Below are positions 28,564 through 37,883 of a stretch of 64,000 nucleotides of DNA, piece after piece (position 1 is the stretch's first letter; each line of letters starts with the position of its first letter). The DNA comes from CBDDBK01 sp965225715 (GTDB lineage Bacteria > Bacteroidota > Bacteroidia > Cytophagales > Flammeovirgaceae). The notes under the pieces are model-generated. The model ran no database searches. It saw only the letters and a program-made list of their open reading frames with translations, and was not told the origin of the DNA. The stretch lies in contig CBDDBK010000003.1 of NCBI GenBank assembly GCA_965225715.1, positions 442,682 through 506,681 of the forward strand, read 5' to 3'. The position numbers were made by a program, and so were the translations under genes.

Positions 28564-28706
28564 AGTTTATAGAATTTTAAGATGAAAAAAAATAATAAAG
28601 TAACCGTTATAAAAATAATAAATCTAATATTATAAAAAAACCTTGATAATAAACTGGTAAAAGTGGCTATATTGAAAGTTATTTAACAAGTCTTAAGTAC
28701 TGAGAT

Positions 28707-30725
28707 TTAAAACATAAAGCCTAGCTTTTTACCAAGTTCCCTCCGTTGATTTTCATAAGATTTAAGTTGTTCTATGATCGCATGAGTTTCTGAAGACTCT
28801 ACTGTTTCTAATTCTTTGAGATAAGACTTTCTTAGTTTTTCATAAAGAAATTGAATATAAAAATAGTTGACTTTTAATAAATTCATATCTATTACTCGCT
28901 CTATATCAGAATCTAAAGGTTTAGGAATTATATTTTTTTTCTCCCAATGTTTACTTGGGGTACCATAAAAATCTATAATTTTATCAAGTTCTGTGCTTGT
29001 AGTAAGATCCAAAATATTTTTTTCCAAACAAAATTGTTGAAATTGATATAAAAGAACTTTTCCTTTTTCCATTTCTTGTTTATATAACTTTAAAATTTTT
29101 TTTATAAAATTATCTATAAAATTAATATCCTTTACTTTTGTAAAAAGATAGTCAGCTAAATTATTGCTATCAAATTTGGTATGTCCGTGTAAAAGTATAA
29201 TTCTTAAAAATTCTTTCTCATGTTCTATTCTACTTTTAATGGTTGGGTCATTACTGCTAGGAATAACAAAATCAAAGTTAGCATTTTCTTGAACGAGATG
29301 GTTATTTTCGTCTAACTCTAGAGGAATAGGTGGAGAGGGTAAAAAATTAACAGGTATATTTTTAGAACCCTGTCTATTTGTAATCTGGCGATTTTTTGAC
29401 AAAGTACCTCGCTTTTTAAATGCTAATTTGTCAGCTTCTGAAATTAAAAGTTTATTGGATTGAGTTAATAAAAAATCAAGGTCTATGCTTAATTTCTTGG
29501 CAGCTTCTTCAAAAAATACCATTCGCCCGACAGCATCTGGTATTTTAGAAATTAAATTGACCAACATATTAATACCTTTCTTTTTTTCTAAAGGTATAGA
29601 AAGATCTAAATCTTGCAAAATAAAGGTGATAAAACTTTGTTTATTCGTTTTTACATAGTTTTCAAAACCTTCACGTTTTACTTTTTGAATAAAGCTATCA
29701 GGGTCTTCATTTTGAGGTAAGGTAATAATTTCGACTTGTAAACCATTTTCAAGAATAATTTCGATAGCTCTCAGGCTTGCTTTTTTTCCAGCCTCATCGC
29801 TATCGTAAAGAACGACAATATTTTGGGTATAGCGTTTTAAAAGTTGTATTTGATCTTGACTAAGTGCCGTTCCAGACGAGGCAACTACATTTTCAATACC
29901 TGCTTGCCAAAGCATAATAACATCCATATAACCTTCAACCAAAAAGACTTGTTCAGTATGCCTGATGGCTGTCTTTGCTTGATATAAACCATATAGGACT
30001 TTATTTTTTTGATAAATTAAAGTTTCAGGAGAGTTTAGATATTTGACTTTTTCTTCTTTTTTTAAAGCTCTAGCCCCAAAACCAATTGTTTTACCCAAAG
30101 CATTTTTGATAGGAAACATAATACGCCCCCTAAAGTAGTCATACATTTTTTGTTCTTTTTGCACAACAAGTCCAGATTCTATTAATACCTCTGGTTTATA
30201 GCCTTTTTTTTTTGCTTCTTCCAAAAACGATGTCCAGTTATTTTTGCTATAGCCAAGAGTAAAAGCAGCAACTGTTTTTTTTTCTAATCTTCTCTTTATT
30301 AAATAATTATATCCAATTTGATCTTCATTTTTTTGAGTTAAAATCTGGGTATAAAATTTTTCGGCAAAAGCAATAGCTATATAAAGGCTTTCTTTTTTAT
30401 TTTGAATATCCGTATACTCTTTTTCTTTATTTTCATCATATTCTACAGAAATTTGGTATTTCTCCGCCAAATATTTTAGAGCTTGATAATAACTAAAACC
30501 TTCCAATTCCATGATAAACTTAATAGCATCGCCTCCTTTTTGACAACCAAAGCATTTATAAATACCTTTGCTAGGAGAAACCATAAAAGATGGGCTTCTT
30601 TCATTATGAAAAGGACAAATAGCTTTATAATCTTTACCACTAGGTATGAGTGTTATAAAGTCCTCTATAACTTCGATAATATTAATCTTAGAGTGGATTT
30701 CTTGCTTGCTTTGTTCACTTATCAT
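28707..30725 (-). CDS. dnaG: DNA primase
   Basis: A 672-residue DnaG. The N-terminal zinc-binding domain has C37, H40, C58 and C61 (CPFHNERSPSF..KCFGC). The catalytic RNA-polymerase core includes the FRGRIMFPI region and a TOPRIM domain (LVEGYMDVIMLWQAG, then VVLYDSDEAGKKA with D-x-D). The C-terminal helicase-binding domain is divergent. It makes RNA primers at the replication fork. DnaE, the replicase subunit, is 8 kb away on the same strand at 38703-42197. It precedes the DUF4296 gene's 3' side closely (27-bp gap), so the two may share a transcript. Confidence 0.96.
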   Translation of the reverse strand: MISEQSKQEIHSKINIIEVIEDFITLIPSGKDYKAICPFHNERSPSFMVSPSKGIYKCFGCQKGGDAIKFIMELEGFSYYQALKYLAEKYQISVEYDENKEKEYTDIQNKKESLYIAIAFAEKFYTQILTQKNEDQIGYNYLIKRRLEKKTVAAFTLGYSKNNWTSFLEEAKKKGYKPEVLIESGLVVQKEQKMYDYFRGRIMFPIKNALGKTIGFGARALKKEEKVKYLNSPETLIYQKNKVLYGLYQAKTAIRHTEQVFLVEGYMDVIMLWQAGIENVVASSGTALSQDQIQLLKRYTQNIVVLYDSDEAGKKASLRAIEIILENGLQVEIITLPQNEDPDSFIQKVKREGFENYVKTNKQSFITFILQDLDLSIPLEKKKGINMLVNLISKIPDAVGRMVFFEEAAKKLSIDLDFLLTQSNKLLISEADKLAFKKRGTLSKNRQITNRQGSKNIPVNFLPSPPIPLELDENNHLVQENANFDFVIPSSNDPTIKSRIEHEKEFLRIILLHGHTKFDSNNLADYLFTKVKDINFIDNFIKKILKLYKQEMEKGKVLLYQFQQFCLEKNILDLTTSTELDKIIDFYGTPSKHWEKKNIIPKPLDSDIERVIDMNLLKVNYFYIQFLYEKLRKSYLKELETVESSETHAIIEQLKSYENQRRELGKKLGFMF

Positions 30726-30752
30726 GTCTTAATCATGTCATTATATTTCACT

Positions 30753-31124
30753 TTATTGAACAAGTTTTTCGCTAGGCATATCTTTATAGATTTTATTATT
30801 ATAACTTTCTATAATTTCTTGATGGATGTTTAATAATGTATCTAAATTGTGTTCATAAAAAGCATAATTTTTGGAAAAGTCCAAAGAATCTATACCGTAT
30901 TTCTGAAAAATCATCGGTTTGTATTTTTCATAATAGAGGACTTTTAAGACTGTATCTTCAATTTGTTCATCTATTAAAGTTTGTAAAATATAAATATCGC
31001 TTAATATATGGGTAAAAGTGGCCTGTTCTATTAAATTTTTAGGCTTTTTTATACCATCATAACAAGCTAATACAGTAAAAAAGACAAGTAAGTAAAATCT
31101 TCCAATCTTATATATCTTTTGCAT
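30753..31124 (-). CDS. DUF4296 lipoprotein
   Basis: A 123-residue protein with a hydrophobic leader ending in VLAC (lipidation cysteine about residue 21). The body fits the DUF4296 pattern: KPKNLIEQATFTHILSDIY, a middle YYEKYKPMIFQKYGIDSLDF, and a helical tail (NLDTLLNIHQEIIESYNN). This is a small Bacteroidota-specific family of unknown function. It lies just upstream of dnaG, 27 bp apart. Confidence 0.8.
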   Translation of the reverse strand: MQKIYKIGRFYLLVFFTVLACYDGIKKPKNLIEQATFTHILSDIYILQTLIDEQIEDTVLKVLYYEKYKPMIFQKYGIDSLDFSKNYAFYEHNLDTLLNIHQEIIESYNNKIYKDMPSEKLVQ

Positions 31125-31301
31125 TATTTGTCAAGGTAAAAGTTAAATTTGTAACTATGTGTAAGTTTTATATTTTGAATATCTAAAAAAATCATTTTTC
31201 TCTATTTGAGATTACTACAGCTGTGCATTCACAAGGTTCTCAATAATTTGCATACAATGAAACTTTAGAATACCTAATTGTAACTGTTACAAATATAGTT
31301 A
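31125..31301. other. Intergenic sequence, nothing recognised
   Basis: AT-rich spacer that presumably carries the DUF4296-dnaG promoter. A short hairpin farther right (CCTAGA/TCTAGG near 31632-31651) belongs to the spacer before sppA. Confidence 0.35.
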
Positions 31302-31469
31302 AAAATAGATGCTACTACAAACTATATTGGGGTAGATATTTCAAAATTAGATTTTTACGTCTATAGCAATGCGGTAACAACTTTTAAAATAATGTTCGGA
31401 GAACTTTTTATAAAGTCTAAGACTTTTTATTGTTCTAAAGGAATATTTTTTTATACTTTCGCTTTCTAA
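31302..31469 (+). pseudogene. IS110-like transposase remnant, N-terminal end
   Basis: A plus-strand frame with no start codon reads KIDATTNYIGVDISKLDFYVYS and ends at 31467-31469 after about 55 codons. The phrase YIGVDISKxxxxV is the opening of IS110-family DEDD transposases, with the first catalytic D. Everything beyond is missing or scrambled. It is probably a decayed fragment. Confidence 0.6.
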
Positions 31470-31762
31470 TATAGTCAGGTCACTTGAAAAAAAAAGATTT
31501 TTAAGACTTTAATTTATTAGTATATAAGAATGACCATTTCTGAAATAAAAACTACTTTTCTGATAACAAAGGTCTTACAAAAATTAACTTAAAATGTATA
31601 TATAACCTTTAATTTATAAGCCTTTTGAAAGCCTAGATAGGAAAGTCTAGGATAGAGTTTTTATTAGAAGGCAAAGCTTTTTAAATAAAAAAAATCTATT
31701 TTATTTGTACTTAATATCATAATAAACTATATTCTTAATTTTCATTTTAAAAATCTAAAATT

Positions 31763-33517
31763 ATGTTACGTTTTATCAAATACTTATTCGCCAGTTTTTT
31801 AGGAGTGTTCTTTGCTTTAGCTATCATTTTTTCTGCTATTATTTATTTAGTTTCAGTTAGTTCTGATATCAAAAAAAAAGTTGTTATTAATGAAAATAGC
31901 GTACTTGTTTTAAATTTTTCTGGGCAAATTGTAGAACATAAAGAAGATAATTTTTTAGATGCTGTTGATGCCGTATTTAATGAAAAACCACAACAACAGA
32001 GTTTAATAAATTTAAAAAAAGCTATTCAATCGGCAAAAAATGATGATAAAATCAAAGGTTTAGTTTTAAAGTTTGGTAATTTTAACCCTGGTTTAGCAAC
32101 TTTAGAAGAATTATATTTAGCTATTCAAGACTTTAAAACCACTGAAAAATTTGTTTATGCTTATGGGGCATACTTGGGAGAACGCGCTTTTTATTTGGCT
32201 AGTTTATCAGATAGAACATTTATAACTCCAGAAGGTATTTTAGAGCTTAATGGCTTTGTAGTCAATAAAATGTTTTTAAAAGGCTTGCTTGATAAATACG
32301 AAATTAAAGCTGAAGTTTTTAAAGTAGGTGCTTTTAAAAGTGCTGTAGACCCTTTTTTAAGAACAGGAATTAGTCCGGAAGATAAACTTCAAACAGAGAC
32401 CTATCTTAAAGATTTATACCAACATTATTTGACTGGCTTAAATAAAAGTCTGAAATTGTCTGTAGATAGTCTTTGGTCGTTATCAAATAATATGAGTGTT
32501 CGAAAAGCTTCTGATGCACTGGATTATGGTCTAATTACAGATATCGGCTATAAAGAAGATTTTGAAAATGCTCTAAAAGAGATACTTAATCTATCCGAAG
32601 AAGATAAAGTTAATTACATTAAGTATAAGAAGTATTTAAAACAGGTTTCTACAAATTATAGTTCAAATAAAATAGCACTTGTTGTGGCGCAAGGAACTAT
32701 CGTTATGTCACAAAATAGCTATGGTCAAAATGAAGTCATTGCCAGTAATACGCTTTGTAAAACGTTAAAAAAAATCCGAAAAGATAAAGATATAAAGGCT
32801 GTAGTTTTAAGAATAAATTCTCCTGGCGGTAGTGCTTTGGCATCAGATTTAATTTGGAATGAAATAGAACTTTTGAAACTTGAAAAACCCGTTATTGCTT
32901 CATTTGGAGACTACGCTGCATCAGGAGGATATTATATCGCTATGAATGCTGATGTAATTGTTAGTCAACCTAATACTATAACAGGTTCTATTGGTGTTTT
33001 TGGACTTTTATTCAATTTAGAGTCTTTTTTCAATAAAAATTTTGGAATTACCTTTGATCAAGTTCAAACAAATGAGTTTGCAAATATTGGAAATATGCTT
33101 GATGATTTTTCAGATGGAGAACGTCAAATTATTCAAAATATGGTCGAAAATACCTACGAAACTTTTACAAGTAAAGTTGCTAAAGGACGTAATAAAGATA
33201 TCAAACAAATTAAAAAAGTTGCAGGAGGACGAGTTTGGACAGGTAATCAAGCCTTAAAAATAGGCTTAGTAGACCAATTGGGTTCTTTAGATGATGCCAT
33301 TAATTTGGCAGCTGAAAAAGCTAGTATACAAGATGATTTTCAAATTGTTATACCTTCTAATGAAGAAGATGATTTTTTGAACATTCTAAAAAACCTTCAA
33401 ACTTCGTGGGTAGAAAATCAAATGAAAAATAAACTTGGACCCCAATATGAAATATTCAAAAATATTCAAAATTTGAATGGAGTACAGGCAAGAATGCCAT
33501 TTATTACAATTGAATAA
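31763..33517 (+). CDS. sppA: Signal peptide peptidase SppA, 67K type
   Basis: A 584-residue membrane-anchored serine protease (N-terminal membrane helix, residues about 8-30). It has the two tandem S49-like halves of the long form. The catalytic lysine is expected in KVGAFKSAVDP (N half) and the serine in DYAASGGYYIAM (C half). It degrades signal peptides left in the membrane after cleavage. The ATG at 31763 gives the correct MLRFIKYLFAS anchor. Confidence 0.93.
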   Translation: MLRFIKYLFASFLGVFFALAIIFSAIIYLVSVSSDIKKKVVINENSVLVLNFSGQIVEHKEDNFLDAVDAVFNEKPQQQSLINLKKAIQSAKNDDKIKGLVLKFGNFNPGLATLEELYLAIQDFKTTEKFVYAYGAYLGERAFYLASLSDRTFITPEGILELNGFVVNKMFLKGLLDKYEIKAEVFKVGAFKSAVDPFLRTGISPEDKLQTETYLKDLYQHYLTGLNKSLKLSVDSLWSLSNNMSVRKASDALDYGLITDIGYKEDFENALKEILNLSEEDKVNYIKYKKYLKQVSTNYSSNKIALVVAQGTIVMSQNSYGQNEVIASNTLCKTLKKIRKDKDIKAVVLRINSPGGSALASDLIWNEIELLKLEKPVIASFGDYAASGGYYIAMNADVIVSQPNTITGSIGVFGLLFNLESFFNKNFGITFDQVQTNEFANIGNMLDDFSDGERQIIQNMVENTYETFTSKVAKGRNKDIKQIKKVAGGRVWTGNQALKIGLVDQLGSLDDAINLAAEKASIQDDFQIVIPSNEEDDFLNILKNLQTSWVENQMKNKLGPQYEIFKNIQNLNGVQARMPFITIE

Positions 33518-33652
33518 TTCAGATCTTGTATTAAAAACTGCAGTTTTTAATATATCCGAATCCTTAGAAATATTATAAGAATAAAAAAAATTCTATTCTT
33601 AAAAATAATAAAGTTTAAGTTTTAGTTTTAATCTTACGCTTATTCTGTTTAA

Positions 33653-33752
33653 AAACTATAGCTTTATTATTTAAAATAAGAAGAGAATATGTTTATCATT
33701 GTCAATGATTCATATACTTAAACAGCCCTTTTTCTATTTGAAAATAACTATA
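33653..33752 (+). repeat. Dispersed repeat B copy 3, next to a decayed MITE end
   Basis: Bases 33653-33715 (…aaaataagaagagaatatg…cattgtcaatg) match repeat B at 24677. Bases 33724-33752 (ccctttttctatttgaaaataactataaa) resemble the right end of the 13217-13406 MITE (ccctttttctatttcagatgactataaa). The whole spacer 33518-33880 is otherwise AT-rich and empty. Confidence 0.5.
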
Positions 33753-33880
33753 AATATTTAAATCATATTTATTTATTATTAAATTTTCTTTCATTATCCC
33801 ATTTATAAGGTTTAATTCAATAATTTTGTTACTCAATTTTTAAAGTCTTTGTTTGTTACACCACCTAACCTAATAACTAA

Positions 33881-34234
33881 ATGAATTACCAAAGAATAAA
33901 AAAAGATAATTATAGTATTTTACAAGTAAAAGACGAAAAAGTATTAGCAGAAAAAGGTATTACCGCTAAAAATAAATTTATTGCTCTTTTTCAAGAAAAA
34001 AACTTGGAAGATTATTGGGTTGTTGATTTATCTATGGTAAAATATATAGATTCTACAGGCTTAGGTGCCTTTTTAATTCTCCATAGGCTTACAAGAGATA
34101 CGGGCAGAAAATTATACTTTTTTGGAGTAACAGGGCACGTCATGAAACTATTTCAAGTTTCTAAGTTAAATGATCTCCTTAGGATATACGATTCTTTGGA
34201 AGAAATAGATAATATCATTAATCCTAAAGGATAA
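33881..34234 (+). CDS. STAS-domain protein (anti-sigma factor antagonist-like)
   Basis: A 117-residue single STAS domain. The phosphorylatable serine region is intact: VVDLSMVKYIDSTGLGAFL (D57-S58). Proteins of this type bind and release anti-sigma factors or other partners according to serine phosphorylation. No kinase, phosphatase or sigma factor gene is nearby, so the partner is unknown. The gene is followed by an acyl-CoA reductase gene 122 bp later. Confidence 0.87.
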   Translation: MNYQRIKKDNYSILQVKDEKVLAEKGITAKNKFIALFQEKNLEDYWVVDLSMVKYIDSTGLGAFLILHRLTRDTGRKLYFFGVTGHVMKLFQVSKLNDLLRIYDSLEEIDNIINPKG

Positions 34235-34356
34235 AATAAGTAATGAATTTTTTAAGTTATGCAAAAAACTTAGTTCAATCTATTGAATAACATATATTTA
34301 TATATTTTTTTGGTGTTTTAATATTCGTAAATTTATACATAAAGAATTTTAAGCCG

Positions 34357-35376
34357 ATGACTCTAAATGAGCGTTTGATGGCGCTAAAGGCTTTGGGAAA
34401 ATATATAGAAAACTTATCTATTTCTGAAAAGGAATATATTTCAAAATCTGCCTATACTGAAAATGCTTGGTTTGTTAAAGAAGCTATTGATCAAATTATC
34501 AAACAGGTTATTTTGAATTTAGGTCAACTTGAAAAATGGGTTAAGAAATATGATTTTTTTGAACTAAAACCTAAAAAAATAGGTGTTATTAGTTCGGGAA
34601 ATATTCCTTTAAGTGGTTTTCAAGATTGGTTATGTGTATTGATTAGTGGACATCATTTAATGTTAAAGACCAGTCAACGCGATACTTTTTTAATCAAATA
34701 CCTTACAAAACAACTCCTAAAAATAGAACCCCGGTTTAAAAACTCTATTATTTTTCAAAATAATTTAAAAGAATGTTCAGCATTAATAACCTCCAGCAGT
34801 AAAAATACTTCTCGATACTTTGACTATTATTTTGCCAATCATCCTAAAATTATTCGGAAACACCGCAGCAGTTGTGCTATTGTAACAGGAAAAGAAAGTT
34901 CTAAACTCTTGAAAGCCTTAGCCGACGATGTATTTACCTATTTTGGCTTAGGTTGTAGAAATGTCTCTAAAATTTACTTAACACAAAATATAAAAATAGA
35001 ACAGGTTTTAGACTTATGGCAAAAAAAGCAAGAAAAAAAATTCTTAACAAACCATAAATATCGAAACAATTATAATTACAATAAGGCTATCTTATTAGTT
35101 AATCAAATACCTCATCTTGATACAGGTTATGTTCTAATAGAGGAAAATAAATCTTTAAATTCTCCAATTGGAACTATTTATTATGAATATATTGCAGATA
35201 TAGAAAGGTTAAAAACAGACTTAGTAACATATAGAGATGAACTTCAATGTCTGGTTGCATTACCTGAATTGGGTTTTCCTATGCAAGTCAATTTTGGAAA
35301 AACTCAAAAGCCAGATATCTGGGATTATCCTGATCAAATAGATACTTTAGCTTTTTTGCTTAATCAGGGTATTTAA
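34357..35376 (+). CDS. LuxC-family acyl-CoA reductase
   Basis: A 339-residue protein resembling the short LuxC-like acyl-CoA reductases found in Bacteroidota. It has the nucleotide-binding phrase KIGVISSGNIPLSGFQDW and the likely catalytic C200 in FTYFGLGCRNVSK. The family reduces an activated acyl group to the aldehyde with NADPH. In many relatives it sits with a ferredoxin gene and serC/serA; none is present here. The substrate in this organism is unknown. Confidence 0.82.
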   Translation: MTLNERLMALKALGKYIENLSISEKEYISKSAYTENAWFVKEAIDQIIKQVILNLGQLEKWVKKYDFFELKPKKIGVISSGNIPLSGFQDWLCVLISGHHLMLKTSQRDTFLIKYLTKQLLKIEPRFKNSIIFQNNLKECSALITSSSKNTSRYFDYYFANHPKIIRKHRSSCAIVTGKESSKLLKALADDVFTYFGLGCRNVSKIYLTQNIKIEQVLDLWQKKQEKKFLTNHKYRNNYNYNKAILLVNQIPHLDTGYVLIEENKSLNSPIGTIYYEYIADIERLKTDLVTYRDELQCLVALPELGFPMQVNFGKTQKPDIWDYPDQIDTLAFLLNQGI

Positions 35377-35446
35377 TACTTGGCTAGAAACAGTCTCTAA
35401 AGTTTTTAGTTTGAAGGCTTTTATGGAGCGATGACGTTAATTATTC

Positions 35447-35585
35447 TATAGTCATCTGAAATAGAAAAAGGGATTTATGATTTATAAATATTTGATAATC
35501 AGCTTATTAGTTAAATTTTATAAATTGCTTGTTTTCAAGTACTTATAAATTTAAGTTTTAATTTTTTGAATAGTTGAACAGTTAT
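35447..35585 (-). repeat. IS630-like element end, identical to the MITE
   Basis: 139 bp that match 13263-13401 base for base in inverted orientation. It lies about 80 bp before the IS630-like transposase remnant and probably is the left end of that element. The expected terminal AACTTTATAGTCAT is altered beyond TATAGTCAT, so the IS end is partly decayed. Confidence 0.85.
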
Positions 35586-35664
35586 TAAAAAAATAGCGAT
35601 TTATTTTCTTTTCAAAAAAAGGAAGTATATACTTGTATATTATTGATTATAAATAGTTTATACT

Positions 35665-36341
35665 AATGAATTTTGCCTTAACCGACCAAGAGCGTTCGGA
35701 GATTCTAGCTACTCGGAAGCGAACCGATATAAAAAAGGTAACCCGGATCACCTATTATCTACCTCCTATTCAGGTCGTTCAAGTCATTTAAATACCGAAC
35801 AAAAATTAAAATTAGTCCAAGAGTTAGATAAAAACTTGTATGAGACCAGTACTGAAGTAATTGGGTTTATTGAAAAAGAATATAGCCAGCATTATAGTCG
35901 TTCTGGTGTTTCCCATCTCCTTAATAACTTGGGCTTTAGTTACAAGAAATTAGAACTAGTAAGTAGCAAAGTTGACGAAGAAAAACAGCGGGCTTTCATT
36001 GCCAAAATTTCCAAACTTTTAGAGGACTTAAAAGGGAATGAAGCCATTTATTATGCCGATGGGGTACATCCCGAGCATAATACTAGAGCTACATATGCTT
36101 GGTGCCTCAAGGCAAAAAATGGACTATCGCTTGTAATACAGGGCGAAAACGAATCAATCTTTACAGAAGACATGGAAGCCTTAGACGAGAACTCAATGTA
36201 AAAATCCCTTTTAATGCGGTTGAAAAATGGTTTGAATTAGATGAGGCCATTTTTCAACTAAAACCTGATGAATTTAGAACTAAAATACTAAATTTGAAAA
36301 TTAAACAAGCTGTAAGCACACAACAACCTTATGAAACTTAG
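35665..36341 (+). pseudogene. IS630-family transposase, multiply frameshifted
   Basis: Three reading frames together resemble an IS630-type transposase. The first piece (MNFALTDQERSEIL..) stops after 41 codons. A second frame (35836-36201) carries a winged-helix part (YSRSGVSHLLNNLGFSYKK) and the start of the DDE domain (YYADGVHPEHNTRATYAW, with the first D). A third frame (36099-36341) begins in the phrase PQGKKWTIACNTGRKRINL and then runs into a C-terminal end, with the remaining DDE residues missing. At least two frameshifts and an internal deletion make it inactive. An IS630 end lies 80 bp upstream. Confidence 0.82.
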
Positions 36342-36370
36342 TAAATCATTTCACTAACTTATACAAAATC

Positions 36371-37336
36371 ATGAATAAATATTATTGCATATTAACCTTT
36401 CTTTTTGCTGGTATTCTTATTTCGTTTATGGCTTGCAGTCAACAAAAATCTAAAAAGACTACTAAACACCATAAACATCATATAAAAACGCACTGGAATG
36501 GTGAAAGAAAAATGACTTTACATGGTGATTTTTCTGCGTTGTTCCAAGCACTCAATGAATCAAATAATTGGGAAAAAATATTACAACTACCCAGAAATAC
36601 TACTGTTATTAATCACCATAGAAAAAGTGTGTTTAAATGGAAACAGAAGAAAAATCTATATGAGTTTTCTTTTATTAAACATCCTCAACATCACTCTGTA
36701 AATATTCATTATACTAAAAATCAAAAAAAGTCAAAAGCAGTTTTTTTATTAAAAAGTACTGAAAATAAGCATACTGTATTAGACTGGAAGGTTAAAGGAG
36801 AATTGGAAAAAGATCTTTCAAATAAAATTGAATCTTTTGTGGTTTCTATTTTATTACCTCTAACAAAAGACAAAAAAATAGTTGTTGATAAAGAGGTTTT
36901 AAAAGATAATTTATCGCCTCTCCAATATTATGTTACTCAAGAAAATGGGACAGAAAGACCGTTTACAGGACAGCTTTTAAATCTTAAAAAAAAAGGCGAA
37001 TATCTTTGTTTAGTATGCCATTCTACTCTCTTTTTATCTGAACATAAATTCAAATCTGGAACGGGTTGGCCAAGTTTTTATGCTACTGCTAATGCCTATA
37101 CAGTAAAAGAAAATGTTGATAAATCTTATGGTATGGTTAGAACAGAACTCAATTGTAATGTATGTAATGCGCATTTAGGACATGTTTTTAATGATGGACC
37201 AGCACCAACTTACCAACGTTATTGTATTAATTCGGCATCTTTAATTTTCAAACCCAGTTCTTTAACTGTAGCAGATGAAGAAGAAAAAATCCAAAAAGAA
37301 ACAAATGTTATATCTGAAATAGAAAACAATAAATAA
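36371..37336 (+). CDS. msrB: Lipoprotein peptide-methionine (R)-S-oxide reductase
   Basis: A 321-residue protein. The lipoprotein signal ends in SFMAC (lipidation at about C22). Residues about 40-180 form an unknown N-terminal domain. The MsrB domain (about 185-305) has zinc ligands CxxC twice (CLVC, CNVC), the conserved SGTGWPSF and GHVFNDGP, and the catalytic cysteine in QRYCINSASL. It repairs methionine-R-sulfoxide in proteins, here probably at the outer membrane or periplasm. The extra N-terminal domain is unusual for MsrB. Confidence 0.9.
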   Translation: MNKYYCILTFLFAGILISFMACSQQKSKKTTKHHKHHIKTHWNGERKMTLHGDFSALFQALNESNNWEKILQLPRNTTVINHHRKSVFKWKQKKNLYEFSFIKHPQHHSVNIHYTKNQKKSKAVFLLKSTENKHTVLDWKVKGELEKDLSNKIESFVVSILLPLTKDKKIVVDKEVLKDNLSPLQYYVTQENGTERPFTGQLLNLKKKGEYLCLVCHSTLFLSEHKFKSGTGWPSFYATANAYTVKENVDKSYGMVRTELNCNVCNAHLGHVFNDGPAPTYQRYCINSASLIFKPSSLTVADEEEKIQKETNVISEIENNK

Positions 37337-37446
37337 GGGCATCTCCCACAATACCTTATAATTCTTTAAAAAGTTGAGTTTTAAAAATTAAATGTATGTT
37401 GTTGGTTATCAACAAGTTAAATATTTACAATCTGAGCTAAGTTAGC

Positions 37447-37866
37447 CTATTTTTTCGCCCATTTGGCATCCAATTTCAAACGCTTAATTTGCTCATAACG
37501 ACAAGTTAAATTAATTAAAGTGCTAAAGTCTTTAGCCTATTCTAAGCCAATAGATTTTAAAGCAAATCTCCCATAGAAATGACATAAACCTAAAAACATG
37601 CTCAATACCTGCCCACAACTTAGATTTTACATTATTATTTTCTTTTTGCTTATCAGTCAAAAGCTTATCTTTAAAGACCTTTGCATTAAGGCTTGTAGTT
37701 TTCTTATACCATTGTATATTTGATATTAGGATAACAAATTAAGGATTTAATAAGTTGAGGTGTGAATTTATTAACTAAATCTTCTCAGGTTTTTTCTAAT
37801 TTATCAAATAACTTCATGCTTATTTAAATCTGAAAATAAGCACTTTTGCTTCACTTTTGACTTCAT
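37447..37866 (-). pseudogene. IS5-like transposase remnant
   Basis: The minus strand begins with MKSKVKQKCLFSDLNKHEVI, then breaks. Later in-frame pieces read KSLNAKVFKDKLLTDKQKEN.., VKSKLWAGIEHVFRFM.., GRFALKSIGLE and LINLTCRYEQIKRLK, which together match the C-terminal part of IS5-type DDE transposases (EHVFG-like phrase). Several stops interrupt it. The rest of the spacer 37337-37446 shows nothing. Confidence 0.7.
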
Positions 37867-37883
37867 CGTTAATTTATAACATA

